A DNA stretch of 64,000 bases from Sinomonas gamaensis. Its GTDB lineage: Bacteria; Actinomycetota; Actinomycetes; Actinomycetales; Micrococcaceae. The translations under genes and the position numbers were made by a program. The notes under the pieces were generated by a model that ran no database searches, was not told the origin of the DNA, and was given only the letters and a program-made list of their open reading frames with translations. The stretch covers positions 1-64,000 of the forward strand of contig NZ_SSCL01000004.1 in NCBI RefSeq assembly GCF_005876955.1. Direction: 5' to 3'. Positions 17,324 through 25,996 of the stretch are shown piece after piece. Position 1 is the stretch's first letter, and each line of letters opens with the position of its first letter.

Positions 17324-17329
17324 AGGATA
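17324..17329 (-). promoter_or_regulatory. -10 element, leaderless start of the PrsW gene
   Basis: TATCCT on the minus strand, then six bases, then GTG 17317. Confidence 0.45.
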
Positions 17330-17367
17330 TCGTCCGACAGCAGGGCGGTAGGCGAATTCGAGACAAG

Positions 17368-17441
17368 TGGAGCGGCCGACGGGAATCGAACCCGCGTATC
17401 AGGCTTGGGAAGCGTGCGCTCTGCCATTGAGCTACGGCCGC
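17368..17441 (-). tRNA. tRNA-Gly (anticodon CCC)
   Basis: 74 bases with CCA encoded. Acceptor arms GCGGCCG/CGGCCGC, D stem GCTC/GAGC, anticodon loop TTCCCAA (anticodon CCC) and T arm GCGGG-TTCGATT-CCCGT all fold. The anticodon stem CACGC/GCCTG has one C-C mismatch at the middle pair, and the T stem has one G-T pair. It reads GGG glycine codons. Confidence 0.93.
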
Positions 17442-17466
17442 GTTGCCCCGGAGGGCATTACCCAGC

Positions 17467-18942
17467 TTACAACACCCTCCGGGGTGCTCTGCGCGCCTCC
17501 GCGATCTCGTGGATCCGCTTGCGGCAGGCGTACCAGCCCGCGACCATGACCGCGATGGCGCCGGCGGTCACCGCGAGGGTCCACGGCGAGTCGATGAAGA
17601 TCATGACGAGCACGAACGCGAGGAACGCGAGCGAGAGATAGCCGGTGAAGGGGGCGCCGGGCATACGGAACGCGGGGCGCTCCGTCCAGCCGTTCCTGGC
17701 CCAGCGCTGGAGCTGGAGCTGGCACAGGACGATCGTGGCCCAGGTGCTGACGATTCCCACCGACGCCACGTTGAGCACGATCTCGAATGCGTCGGAAGGC
17801 ACCAGGTAGTTCAGCGGGACGCCCAGGAGCGAGACCACCGCCGTGATCGCGATGCCGCCGTAGGGAACGCCGGCCTTGTTCATGCGGAGGGCGAACTTGG
17901 GGGCGGAACCCGCGGCTGCCATGGACCGGAGGATGCGGCCGGTCGAGTAGAGGCCGGCATTGAGCGACGAGAGCGCCGCAGTGAGGACCACGAGGTTCAT
18001 GATCACGTCCACGCCGCCCACGCCGATGTGCCCGAAGAACGTCACGAACGGGCTCACGCCCTTCTGATACGACGTGTACGGCAGGAGCAGCGCGAGCAGC
18101 ACGACCGATCCGACGTAGAACACCGCGATCCGGAGGACCACCGAGTTGATGGCCTTGGGCATGATCTTCTCGGGGTTCTGCGTCTCGCCCGCCGCGGTGC
18201 CCACGAGCTCGATCGACGCGTACGCGAACAGCACACCCTGCATGAGCAGGATGAGCGGCAGGATTCCGGTGGGGAAGAAGCCGCCGTGGTCGGCGATGAG
18301 GCTGAATCCGACCGTCCCGCCCGCGGGCGTGCCGAAGACGACGAAATAGATGCCGAGCACCAGGAACACCAGCAGGGCCGCGACCTTGATGAGGGCGAAC
18401 CAGAATTCCATCTCGCCGAAGACCTTGACGGAGATGAGGTTGAGCCCCAGCACGAGCAGGAGGGCCAGGAGCGCCCACGCCCATTGCGGAACCGCGCCGA
18501 TCCAAGGCACGTACTTTCCGAAGAAGTTCATGTAGAGGGCTGCGGCAGTGGTGTCCACAATCGTGGTCATGGCCCAGTTGATCCAGTAGAACCAACCGGA
18601 GACGAACGCAGCCTTCTCGCCGAAGAACTCACGCGCATACGACACGAACGAGCCCGACGACGGCCGGTGCAGCACGAGCTCGCCGAGGGCCCGGAGGATG
18701 AGGAAGGCGAAGAATCCGCAGACGGCGTAAGCGAGGATCAGCGAGGGGCCCGCGGCTGCGAGGCGGCCGCCCGCCCCCAGGAACAGGCCCGTGCCGATCG
18801 CGCCGCCGATGGCGATCATTTGGATCTGCCGCGCTTTGAGGCTCTTGTGGTAGCCCGCGTCTTCGGCATGGATCACATGGTCGGCGGAATGGGCGTGGCC
18901 GTGGTCGGTCAGATGGTCGAGGTCGGGCTGTGGCTGCGACAT
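17467..18942 (-). CDS. ansP: L-asparagine permease
   Basis: 491 residues, twelve helices, amino acid/H+ symporter of the APC family. Long stretches match E. coli AnsP as I remember it: [51 protein letters not shown] and [16 protein letters not shown] histidine-rich N-terminal tail (about 1-28) precedes the first helix. ATG 18942 is taken as the start; a GTG nine codons upstream is also possible and neither has a strong SD. It is a single gene just downstream of tRNA-Gly on the same strand. Confidence 0.9.
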   Translation of the reverse strand: MSQPQPDLDHLTDHGHAHSADHVIHAEDAGYHKSLKARQIQMIAIGGAIGTGLFLGAGGRLAAAGPSLILAYAVCGFFAFLILRALGELVLHRPSSGSFVSYAREFFGEKAAFVSGWFYWINWAMTTIVDTTAAALYMNFFGKYVPWIGAVPQWAWALLALLLVLGLNLISVKVFGEMEFWFALIKVAALLVFLVLGIYFVVFGTPAGGTVGFSLIADHGGFFPTGILPLILLMQGVLFAYASIELVGTAAGETQNPEKIMPKAINSVVLRIAVFYVGSVVLLALLLPYTSYQKGVSPFVTFFGHIGVGGVDVIMNLVVLTAALSSLNAGLYSTGRILRSMAAAGSAPKFALRMNKAGVPYGGIAITAVVSLLGVPLNYLVPSDAFEIVLNVASVGIVSTWATIVLCQLQLQRWARNGWTERPAFRMPGAPFTGYLSLAFLAFVLVMIFIDSPWTLAVTAGAIAVMVAGWYACRKRIHEIAEARRAPRRVL

Positions 18943-19053
18943 GGGGTACTTTCCCGAGAGGATCACTCTTTCGACCGGCAAGTGTGCCACACGCCACGCC
19001 GCTCCCGAAGTCGCACCCGTGACGACTCTCAGCCCAAATCCAGCGAATCGCCC

Positions 19054-19059
19054 TAGTCT
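19054..19059 (+). promoter_or_regulatory. -10 element, leaderless start of the SRPBCC gene
   Basis: TAGTCT followed by six bases and ATG 19066. Confidence 0.5.
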
Positions 19060-19065
19060 CAGCGC

Positions 19066-19500
19066 ATGGCAGCCGCTGAACACTCCGTCACTGTCCGCCG
19101 CACGCCCGAGGACGTCTACGCCTTCCTCGCGGACGGGCTCAACAACCCTCGGTGGCGCTCGTCGGTGCGGTCGGTGTCCCTCGCCTCGGGCAGCGCGGGC
19201 CAAGTCGGGGCCGTGTACGCGCAGCGGCTTGCCGGGCCGGGCGGCCGCGAGATCGATGGCGACTATCGCATCACCGAGGCGCAGCCCAGCTCGTCGCTGC
19301 ACTTCGAGGTCATTGCCGGGCCCGCGCGTCCGAAAGGCACCTTCACGCTGAGGCCAGCAGACGACGGCGGCACGCACCTGACCTTCGGCCTCGCCTTGGA
19401 GACGAAAGGGCTCATGAGGCTCATGAACGGCATGGTCCAGAAGACGATGAACTCTGAGGTCGCGCAGCTGGCGAAGCTCAAGGCCGTACTCGAGCAGTAG
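19066..19500 (+). CDS. SRPBCC-family protein
   Basis: 144 residues of the START/polyketide cyclase-like fold (SRPBCC), which makes a deep ligand pocket. The start [20 protein letters not shown] and the middle [20 protein letters not shown] are typical, with a C-terminal helix after GGTHLTFGL. Ligand and role are unknown. It lies 19 bases upstream of dcd, so it may be in the same transcript, although dcd seems to have its own leaderless start. Confidence 0.8.
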   Translation: MAAAEHSVTVRRTPEDVYAFLADGLNNPRWRSSVRSVSLASGSAGQVGAVYAQRLAGPGGREIDGDYRITEAQPSSSLHFEVIAGPARPKGTFTLRPADDGGTHLTFGLALETKGLMRLMNGMVQKTMNSEVAQLAKLKAVLEQ

Positions 19501-19519
19501 AGGCGGTATTTTTGGAGGC

Positions 19520-20095
19520 GTGCTGCTCTCCGACCGCCACATCCGAGCCGAGATCGACGCCCAGCGGATCGCCCTCGAGCCCTTCGACCCGGCCATGGTC
19601 CAGCCGTCCAGCGTGGACGTGCGGATCGACCGGTTCTTCCGGCTGTTCGACAACCACAAATACGCCCACATCGACCCGGCGCTCGAGCAGCCTGAGCTCA
19701 CACGGCTCGTAGAAGTCGACCCCGACGAGCCCTTCATCCTGCACCCCGGCGAGTTCGTGCTCGGCTCCACGTTCGAGACCGTCTCGCTGCCCGACGACAT
19801 CGCCGCGCGCCTCGAAGGCAAGTCCTCGCTCGGCCGCCTCGGGCTCCTCACGCACTCGACCGCCGGGTTCATCGACCCGGGGTTCTCGGGCCACGTGACG
19901 CTCGAGCTCTCAAACGTCGCCACGCTCCCCATCAAGTTGTGGCCGGGCATGAAGATCGGGCAGCTGTGCTTCTTCAGGCTCTCCTCGGCCGCTGAGCATC
20001 CCTACGGTTCCGGGGCTTACGGCAACCGGTACCAGGGCCAGCGGGGCCCCACGGCCTCGCGGAGCTACCTCAACTTCCACCGCACGACGGTCTAG
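19520..20095 (+). CDS. dcd: dCTP deaminase
   Basis: 191 residues, GTG start. The enzyme deaminates dCTP; the close similarity to the mycobacterial enzyme ([65 protein letters not shown]) suggests the bifunctional form that also hydrolyses dUTP to dUMP, supplying thymidylate synthesis. The catalytic glutamate lies in HVTLELSN. The GGAGG at 19514-19518 is only one base from the GTG, too close for an SD; TATTTT (19507-19512) seven bases upstream fits a leaderless start instead. Confidence 0.95.
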   Translation: MLLSDRHIRAEIDAQRIALEPFDPAMVQPSSVDVRIDRFFRLFDNHKYAHIDPALEQPELTRLVEVDPDEPFILHPGEFVLGSTFETVSLPDDIAARLEGKSSLGRLGLLTHSTAGFIDPGFSGHVTLELSNVATLPIKLWPGMKIGQLCFFRLSSAAEHPYGSGAYGNRYQGQRGPTASRSYLNFHRTTV

Positions 20096-20122
20096 CCCTC
20101 GCCGGCCCACTCCTACCACCGC

Positions 20123-20179
20123 GAATTGTCGGTTTGCTGCGGGTCGTGAGGACTCTGACCCGCATCAGGCCGACAATTC
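20123..20179. repeat. palindromic element, left flank of AbiEi-like gene A
   Basis: Nested hairpin: outer arms GAATTGTCGG (20123-20132) and CCGACAATTC (20170-20179), inner arms TGCGGGTC (20138-20145) and GACCCGCA (20157-20164). The right arm covers the stop codon and last codons of the gene at 20165-21118. A related palindrome in inverted orientation lies at the other end of the gene (21199-21254). Confidence 0.7.
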
Positions 20180-21118
20180 CGCTCTGTGGCGGAGCCGAGA
20201 AAGGCGCTGGCCCACCAGTCGGGCCACCCCATCCCACCCCCGCCGCCTCACGTCGGTGCTGCTCACGATGAGTTGGTCCCACTCCTCGTCCGCGACCAAA
20301 CGGTTCCGCCAGTTGTCAGAAGCCTGCTGTTCGGCGGTTCGGTGATGCTCGCCGTCGTACTGGACGGAGAGGCGCGCCTCAACAAAGGCTTGATCGGGCC
20401 AGGCAACGGCGCGGCCGAAGCTGTCGCGGATGACGTAGTTGAGTACCGGCTCCGGGAGCCCTGCGTCGATGATTGCGAGCCGGAGCCTTGTCTCGGGCAC
20501 CGAGTCGGCTCCCACGCGCACGAGCTCGAGTGCCCGCTTGGCCCCGGGCAGGCCGCGAACGCGGCGCTTGGCCGCCAGGTAGGTCGCAATCTGGTCTAAG
20601 CGATACAAGGCGTTGCGGGGAGCGGGAAAGTCTTCAGGATGTTCGCACACGAGGTAGTCCCCAATGGCGACGATGTCATCTCGCTGTAGGACCGCGGCAA
20701 GATCAAGCATGGTGCGCAGTGGCGAAGTGACGCGAATCCCGTTCTGCAGGGCCACCACGTCATGCGGCGAGAGGTGCATGCGGTGGCAGATGATCCCCGG
20801 CCGGAGGCTGAGCGGCGTCTTCGCGGGCCTCGTGACGTGCAGAGAAAAGTCATCCCTGAAATGAGGGGGAAGCGGCAAGCCCCAAATTCCGGCTGCCGTC
20901 GCGAAGCTGGCCACCGCATCAGACATGAGGTCCAACAGGGGGCGCACGATGCCTGAAGTACCGGTTTCGACGGCCGTCCACGGAACTCGGATTCCCCTCG
21001 TCGGGAGAACGAGGTCCGAGGCTCTCAGCCTGCTCGTCGAGATGCCCAGTGCCGCGGCTTCGCGTGTCGTGAACGGTCTTTGGGCCAAGTCGGGTGGGAG
21101 CTGTCGTCGCACATTCAT
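20165..21118 (-). CDS. AbiEi-like / DUF559-type protein A
   Basis: 317 residues. The N-terminal 60 residues look like the helix-turn-helix start of AbiEi-type proteins (RPFTTREAAALGISTSRLR, then LVLPTRGIRVP). The C-terminal 100 residues resemble the DUF559/Vsr-like PD-(D/E)xK nuclease fold: WPDQAFVEARLSVQYDGEHH, then RNRLVADEEWDQLIVSS. Activity is not proven. ATG 21118 is preceded by CAGCAT-N6, a leaderless pattern. The gene is bracketed by two inverted palindromes sharing GAATTGTCGG, and its last five codons are inside one of them. It is not paired with an AbiEii toxin gene. Compare the second such gene at 35770. Confidence 0.65.
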   Translation of the reverse strand: MNVRRQLPPDLAQRPFTTREAAALGISTSRLRASDLVLPTRGIRVPWTAVETGTSGIVRPLLDLMSDAVASFATAAGIWGLPLPPHFRDDFSLHVTRPAKTPLSLRPGIICHRMHLSPHDVVALQNGIRVTSPLRTMLDLAAVLQRDDIVAIGDYLVCEHPEDFPAPRNALYRLDQIATYLAAKRRVRGLPGAKRALELVRVGADSVPETRLRLAIIDAGLPEPVLNYVIRDSFGRAVAWPDQAFVEARLSVQYDGEHHRTAEQQASDNWRNRLVADEEWDQLIVSSTDVRRRGWDGVARLVGQRLSRLRHRAELSA

Positions 21119-21124
21119 CAGCCC

Positions 21125-21130
21125 ATGCTG
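21125..21130 (-). promoter_or_regulatory. -10 element, leaderless start of gene A
   Basis: CAGCAT on the minus strand, then GGGCTG, then ATG 21118. A TTATCCACA sequence (21155-21163) lies 24 bases further upstream, in a CCACAGCTGTGG palindrome. Confidence 0.4.
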
Positions 21131-21198
21131 TCGAAGCGCGCCAACGCGGAGGCGTTATCCACAGCTGTGGAGGTCCAACCTGTCGCGGTGAGTTCGCC

Positions 21199-21254
21199 GA
21201 TTGTCGGGTTTCTGTGGGTCTACGGGGCCAGTACTCGCCATAGACCGACAATTC
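21199..21254. repeat. palindromic element, right flank of AbiEi-like gene A
   Basis: GATTGTCGGG (21199-21208) and CCGACAATTC (21245-21254) form the outer stem, GTGGGTCTA and TAGAC the inner one. Its reverse complement begins GCGAATTGTCGGT like the left element, so the pair is inverted around the gene. Confidence 0.65.
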
Positions 21255-21274
21255 GCGGAGAAAGGCCCCTTGCT

Positions 21275-21979
21275 TCAGAGGGTTTTCGCGTAGAACCACT
21301 CGATGTGGTCGCGGACCAGGTGCGCCGCGCCGTCGCCGTCTCGACGCTCCACGGCCTCAAGGATCTCGCGGTGCTGGCGTCGCAGCTCGGCCACGATGTC
21401 GTCCCATTGGGCGCGTGTTCGCACGGCCTCGTCGACATATTCACGGATCGCCTCGCGCAATGAGTCCATCATCGTGCTCACCACGGCATTCCCTGCCAGA
21501 GCGCTCAAAGCGACGTGGAACTGCGCGTCGAGGGCTGTGAAGGCGGGGGAGGGGAGCGCGGGATCGTCCATCGCGTCGAGGAGTTTCCGCGCCTCTTCGA
21601 GCTGTACGGGCTCCCAGTTCGCGTCCGCGGCGTGCGCGAGCGACCACGTCTCCATCATCACCCGCGCCTCGACGATGTCCTTGACCGGAAGCCGCTGGCT
21701 TGCGACGTGCAGCCTGAGCGCGGACCCAAGCGCCGACGAGGGGTCCGAGACCACGATCGTGCCCGCGTTCGGTCCGGAGCCTGTGGCCGACCGCACCACG
21801 CCCATGACCTCGAGCGCACGGATGGCGTCCCGCACCGAAGCCCGCGAAATCCCGAACTGCTCCGCGAGGGCCCGCTCGCCCGGGAGCCGATCCCCGAGCT
21901 TGATCTCGCCGGATCTCAGGCTGTCCTCGATGTGCTGCAGCACCGCGTCGTGGGCGCGCTCGCTCGGGCGTTCAGGCAT
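21275..21979 (-). CDS. lutR: FadR-type GntR regulator of lactate genes
   Basis: 234 residues from ATG 21979. Winged helix at about 5-70 (IKLGDRLPGERALAEQFGIS, then RASVRDAIRALEVMGVV) and an FCD ligand domain at about 90-225 with metal-binding positions in DAQFHVALS and HREILEAV. It is divergent from lutABC and a perfect TGGTCAGACCA palindrome lies between them, so it is assigned as the lactate-responsive repressor (LldR/LutR type). CAAGAT-N6 precedes the ATG, a leaderless pattern. Confidence 0.85.
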   Translation of the reverse strand: MPERPSERAHDAVLQHIEDSLRSGEIKLGDRLPGERALAEQFGISRASVRDAIRALEVMGVVRSATGSGPNAGTIVVSDPSSALGSALRLHVASQRLPVKDIVEARVMMETWSLAHAADANWEPVQLEEARKLLDAMDDPALPSPAFTALDAQFHVALSALAGNAVVSTMMDSLREAIREYVDEAVRTRAQWDDIVAELRRQHREILEAVERRDGDGAAHLVRDHIEWFYAKTL

Positions 21980-22060
21980 GGGTCCATCTTGCCGCACGCG
22001 CAGGGCGGGCTGGAGCGCGCGTCGAGCCGGGATTGCGGTCCTCTGGAATCCCTGCCACTA

Positions 22061-22071
22061 TGGTCAGACCA
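22061..22071. promoter_or_regulatory. LutR operator overlapping the lutA promoter
   Basis: TGGTCAGACCA is a perfect 11-base palindrome of the TGGTN3ACCA form bound by FCD-domain GntR regulators. It lies 38 bases before lutA; a possible -10, TATGGT, overlaps its left arm, which suits repression. Confidence 0.7.
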
Positions 22072-22109
22072 CATGGCCCGGATGCTCCGAAGGGCCGGAG
22101 AGGACTCCC

Positions 22110-22958
22110 ATGAAGATCGCGCTCTTCGCGACCTGCATCGTCGACGCGATGTACCCCCGCGTCGCGCAGGCCACGGTGCAGATCCTGGAGCGGCTCGGGC
22201 ACAAGGTCGTGTTCCCGGCCGGCCAGGCCTGCTGCGGCCAGATGCACCTGAACTCGGGGTACTTCCGCGAGGCGCTGCCCGTGGTCGAGAACCATGTGAG
22301 GGCCTTCGAGGCAGGCTTCGACTCGGGCGATTACGACGTCGCGGTCGCCCCCTCCGGATCTTGCGTCGCCTCCGTGAAGCACCAGCACGCGATGGTCGCG
22401 CGATGGGCCTTGGAACGCGGCGAGAAGAGGGCGGATCCCACTCTCGAAGCCCGCGCGGAGGCAGTCGGCGAGCGGACCTACGAGCTCTCGCAGCTCCTCA
22501 CCGACGTCCTCGGCGTCACCGACGCGGCCGCCCAACTCGGCTCCTACCTCCCCGGCACCATCACCTACCACCCGTCCTGCCACGGCATGCGGCTCCTTCG
22601 CCTCGGCGACCGCCCGCTCAGCCTGCTGCGCACCGTGGAGGCGCTCGACGTCGTCGCGCTCCCCGAAGCCGACCAGTGCTGTGGCTTCGGCGGCACGTTC
22701 TCGATCAAGAATGCCGACGTCTCCTCGGCGATGCTCGCCGACAAGGTCGCGAACATCTGCGGGACCGGCGCCGGCGCGTGCGCGGGCGGCGACGTCTCAT
22801 GCCTCATGCACATCGGCGGCGGGCTTTCCCGCGAAGGGCGGACGACGACGGCCGGCACCCCCGTGCGGACCGTCCACCTCGCGGAGGTGCTCGCGTCCAC
22901 GCACGAAAATCCGCTCCGCTTCGACGGGGAGCTTGCGCTGGCGGGCGGTGCCCGATGA
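22110..22958 (+). CDS. lutA: L-lactate oxidation protein, LutA/LldE (Fe-S)
   Basis: 282 residues from ATG 22110, preceded by GGAGAGG. It is one of three proteins that together oxidise L-lactate to pyruvate (LutABC of Bacillus, LldEFG of other bacteria). Two cysteine-rich CCG domains are present: ACCGQMHLNSGYF near residue 42 and QCCGFGGTFSIK near 192, with a further Cys in HPSCHGMRLL. The start at 22110 matches the family N-terminus MKIALFATCIVD. It overlaps lutB by four bases. Confidence 0.92.
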   Translation: MKIALFATCIVDAMYPRVAQATVQILERLGHKVVFPAGQACCGQMHLNSGYFREALPVVENHVRAFEAGFDSGDYDVAVAPSGSCVASVKHQHAMVARWALERGEKRADPTLEARAEAVGERTYELSQLLTDVLGVTDAAAQLGSYLPGTITYHPSCHGMRLLRLGDRPLSLLRTVEALDVVALPEADQCCGFGGTFSIKNADVSSAMLADKVANICGTGAGACAGGDVSCLMHIGGGLSREGRTTTAGTPVRTVHLAEVLASTHENPLRFDGELALAGGAR

Positions 22959-24475
22959 GCACGGTGAACCTCGGACTGCCGCGTTTTCCCTCCGGGGGTC
23001 CGCCCCGCGGCTTCGGCAACATCTCAGCAACTGAGCCCTTCCCGAAGGCGGCCCACCGCGAGCTCGGCAACGCCCAGCTTCGCGCGAACCTCGGTCACGC
23101 GACCCACACGATCCGTGACAAGCGCCTCCGCGTGGTCTCGGAGCTCCCGGACTGGGAAGCTCTACGCGAGGCCGGGTCCGCGATCAAGACCGAGGCCATG
23201 ACGCGGCTCCCCGAACTCCTGACCCAGTTCGAGGAGCAGTTCACCGCGCGCGGCGGCACGGTGCATTGGGCGCGGGACGCGGCGGAGGCGAACCGTATCG
23301 TCGAAGAGCTCATCCGGGCGACCGGCGAGACCGAGGTCGTCAAGGTCAAGTCGATGGCGACACAGGAGATCGGCCTCAACGAGTACCTCGACGAGCGCGG
23401 CATTGCTGCGTTCGAGACGGACCTGGCCGAGCTCATCGTCCAGCTCGGCCACGACAAGCCAAGCCACATCCTCGTCCCAGCGATCCACAAGAACCGTACC
23501 GAGATCCGCGACATCTTCCTGGAGGAGATGCCCGACGTCGACCCCGAGCTGACGGACGAGCCGCGCCGCCTCGCGATGGCCGCCCGCGCCCACCTGCGGA
23601 AGAAGTTCCTCTCCGCCAAGGTCGCGATCTCCGGGGCGAACTTCGGCATCGCCGAGACCGGGACACTCGGGGTCGTCGAGTCCGAAGGCAACGGGCGCAT
23701 GTGCCTCACCCTGCCCGAAACGCTCATCACGGTCATGGGCATCGAGAAGGTGCTCCCGCGCGCCCAGGACCTCGAGGTGTTCATGCAGCTGCTTCCCCGG
23801 TCGTCGACGGGCGAGCGCATGAATCCATACACGTCCTTGTGGACCGGCGCCACCCCGGGAGACGGGCCCCAGAACGTCCACGTGGTGCTGCTCGACAACG
23901 GCCGCACCCGCGCACTCGCCGACCAGCACGGCCGCAGCGCCCTGCACTGCATCCGCTGCTCGGCCTGCATGAACGTGTGCCCCGTGTACGAGCGCACGGG
24001 CGGTCACGCGTACGGCTCCACCTACCCCGGGCCGATCGGCGCGATCCTCTCGCCGCTGCTCACCGGAGTCGAGGCGGAGGAAAACTCCTCGCTCCCGTAC
24101 GCGTCGTCGTTGTGCGGGGCGTGCTTCGACGCGTGCCCCGTCAAGATCAACATCCCCGAGATCCTGGTGTACCTCCGCGGCGAGGACGTCTCGGGTGGGA
24201 CGACTGGCCGACGACGGCGGAGCCTCCCGTCGCAGATGGACCTCGCCTTGGGCGCGGCGTCTTGGGCGCTGTCATCCGGCGACCGGCTGGGGCTCCTCGA
24301 GAAGGGGCTTCCGGTGGCGCGGGCGCTCGCCGGGCGCGACGAGAAGATCTCGCGGCTCCCGGGTCTCGGCGCGGGATGGACTCAGAGCCGGGACGTTCCT
24401 GCACCGCCGAGCGAGTCGTTCCGGAACTGGTGGAGGAAGCGCGAGAAGGAAGCTGAGAAGGGGACGCACGAATGA
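22955..24475 (+). CDS. lutB: L-lactate oxidation iron-sulfur protein, LutB/LldF
   Basis: 506 residues. An N-terminal LUD-like domain (about 60-300; KSMATQEIGLNEYL, ISGANFGIAETGTL) is followed by two 4Fe-4S motifs, CIRCSACMNVCPVY (about 331) and CGACFDACPVKI (about 387), and the usual C-terminal tail SESFRNWWRKREKEA. ATG 22955 overlaps the lutA stop (ATGA) and the gene end overlaps lutC by four bases, so the three are translationally coupled. Confidence 0.93.
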   Translation: MSTVNLGLPRFPSGGPPRGFGNISATEPFPKAAHRELGNAQLRANLGHATHTIRDKRLRVVSELPDWEALREAGSAIKTEAMTRLPELLTQFEEQFTARGGTVHWARDAAEANRIVEELIRATGETEVVKVKSMATQEIGLNEYLDERGIAAFETDLAELIVQLGHDKPSHILVPAIHKNRTEIRDIFLEEMPDVDPELTDEPRRLAMAARAHLRKKFLSAKVAISGANFGIAETGTLGVVESEGNGRMCLTLPETLITVMGIEKVLPRAQDLEVFMQLLPRSSTGERMNPYTSLWTGATPGDGPQNVHVVLLDNGRTRALADQHGRSALHCIRCSACMNVCPVYERTGGHAYGSTYPGPIGAILSPLLTGVEAEENSSLPYASSLCGACFDACPVKINIPEILVYLRGEDVSGGTTGRRRRSLPSQMDLALGAASWALSSGDRLGLLEKGLPVARALAGRDEKISRLPGLGAGWTQSRDVPAPPSESFRNWWRKREKEAEKGTHE

Positions 24476-25122
24476 GCGCGCGCGACGAGATTCTGGCCCG
24501 CGTCCGAGAGGCGCTCGCCCCCGCCGAAGTCGGGTCCCCTGCCGCCGAAGTCGGGTCCGGTGGCGCCGAAGTCGGGCCCGGCTACCGGACGGCCTCGGGT
24601 CTGGACGAGGACGCCCTCGTGGAACTCCTCGTCGACCGCTTGCTGGACTACAGGGCACGGGTCGAGGTCGTGACGTCCGACGGACTGGCCGAGGCGATCC
24701 GCACCCGACTCGAGGGCAAGCGGTTCGTCGCCCCCGACGGGCTCCCCACCAGCTGGCTCCACCCGAGCCTCGCCGAGGGCAGGGTGACGGACTCGCGCGA
24801 GGCGCCGGTCGACGTCGTACGTTTGGATGAACTCGACGCGGTGGTGACGTCGTCCGCGGTGAGCATCGCGGAGACGGGGACGATTGTGCTCGATGGCTCA
24901 CCTGACCAAGGTCGGCGAGCGATCTCGCTCGTGCCCGATCATCACGTGTGCGTGGTGCCGGTTCAGACGATCGTCGGGATTGTGCCGGAGGGCTTCGCGC
25001 GGCTCGATCCCACGCGCCCGCTGACTCTCATCTCGGGCCCGTCCGCGACGAGCGACATCGAGCTTGAGCGCGTCGAGGGCGTCCACGGGCCGCGAACGCT
25101 CGACGTCATCATCGCCCGCTAG
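24472..25122 (+). CDS. lutC: L-lactate oxidation protein, LutC/LldG (LUD domain)
   Basis: 216 residues of the LUD family with the conserved SSAVSIAETGTIVLDGS (about 125-141) and HHVCVVPVQTIVG. Function is with LutA and LutB in lactate oxidation. Residues 17-37 are unusual: three seven-residue copies of an AEVGS-containing unit, encoded by three tandem 21-bp repeats (24520-24582) that also occur outside genes at 25997-26080. The insertion lies in a variable N-terminal linker, so the enzyme is probably still functional. Its 3' end overlaps the convergent ACT-domain gene by 14 bases. Confidence 0.9.
   Translation: MSARDEILARVREALAPAEVGSPAAEVGSGGAEVGPGYRTASGLDEDALVELLVDRLLDYRARVEVVTSDGLAEAIRTRLEGKRFVAPDGLPTSWLHPSLAEGRVTDSREAPVDVVRLDELDAVVTSSAVSIAETGTIVLDGSPDQGRRAISLVPDHHVCVVPVQTIVGIVPEGFARLDPTRPLTLISGPSATSDIELERVEGVHGPRTLDVIIAR
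24520..24582 (+). repeat. three tandem 21-bp units inside lutC
   Basis: Units at 24520-24540, 24541-24561 and 24562-24582 share the core CGCCGAAGTCGGG and differ at a few bases. They are in frame and encode AEVGS repeats. The same unit appears four times, reverse-oriented, at 25997-26080. Confidence 0.85.
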
Positions 25123-25939
25123 CAGCGCGCAGCATCGCGGCCTCCGCGAGTTCGGCCAGACGGCTCACACGTGCGACGTCGGCGGGAGTGAACGGCTCGT
25201 CCGGGCGGAGGAGCACGAGGGGCTCGGGACTCCCCGGCACCTTGAGCACGGTTCCGCGGGCGACGGCGGCCGGGTCCACTGGGTGGTGAGCGAAGCCGCG
25301 CTCTGCACCGAGGAGCTCGGCCGCGGCGTAGGGGAGCTCGGCAGGATTGGCGACCACCCGGGTGGCCAGGCTCAGCGCCAGGGTCGGGGCGTCGACAAGG
25401 GCGAGCGGCGTCGTCGTCCACACCTTGGGGGCTGCTCCGCCGCCGGTCGCCATCGCGTCGAGGAGGTCGTCGTCGGTGAGGCCGCCCGGCGCCGAGAGGA
25501 CCAGCGCATCGACTACGCCTCCCGTGACGGGCTGCGACTGGATGGACAGGACGTTGACGCCCAGCTTGGCGAGCGCGCGGCTGAGCCGTTCGAGGGCGCC
25601 GGGTGTGTCGGGCAGGGTGACGCGGGCGCGCCACAGCGCCGGGGCAACCTCGAGTGCCCGGCGCCGGCGAAGTGCCGGCGCATGGAGCCACGAGCGCAGC
25701 AGGTGGCGGACGCCCGGCTCGGCGACCCAGATGACGAGGGCGGTGGCCGTCGCCGCGAGGAGCAGCACCTTGAGCAGGAGCGGCCAACCGGTACCGACGA
25801 CGGCGGCATGCACCGCGAGCTCGATCGGCAGCATCGCGACCACGTTGGCAATCGTCAGGCGGACCTTGGGCGGTTCGGGGTAGCGGCCGCACACTTCGCA
25901 GGCGAGGTGACGGTGGGTGGCGCTGCGTGGGGCATCCAT
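25109..25939 (-). CDS. ACT-domain membrane protein
   Basis: 276 residues from ATG 25939. A short cysteine-containing head (ACEVCGRYPEPPKVRLTIAN) precedes two hydrophobic segments (about 30-75; LLKVLLLAATATALVIWVA). An ACT-like regulatory domain follows at about 95-170 (RVTLPDTPGALERLSRALAK, GVNVLSIQSQPV), and the C-terminal part resembles a divergent second copy. ACT domains bind amino acids or similar small molecules; here the target is unknown. The open frame continues upstream through 21-bp repeats to 26158, but that extension is low complexity, so 25939 is preferred. No clear SD. Confidence 0.65.
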   Translation of the reverse strand: MDAPRSATHRHLACEVCGRYPEPPKVRLTIANVVAMLPIELAVHAAVVGTGWPLLLKVLLLAATATALVIWVAEPGVRHLLRSWLHAPALRRRRALEVAPALWRARVTLPDTPGALERLSRALAKLGVNVLSIQSQPVTGGVVDALVLSAPGGLTDDDLLDAMATGGGAAPKVWTTTPLALVDAPTLALSLATRVVANPAELPYAAAELLGAERGFAHHPVDPAAVARGTVLKVPGSPEPLVLLRPDEPFTPADVARVSRLAELAEAAMLRAASGR

Positions 25940-25996
25940 GGCTCCATGCTCATCGGCCGACGTTTCCGCTGGGTTGCACGGCTGTTTAAGCTGCGG

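Noticed and set aside
17443-19056. A 537-codon plus-strand frame opposite ansP
   Set aside because: Composition is His/Arg/Glu-rich shadow sequence; ansP on the other strand is a clear match to a known permease.
20165-21118. Full type IV toxin-antitoxin (AbiEi/AbiEii) modules at genes A and B
   Set aside because: No AbiEii nucleotidyltransferase gene lies next to either gene, and the C-terminal halves look nuclease-like rather than AbiEi_C-like.
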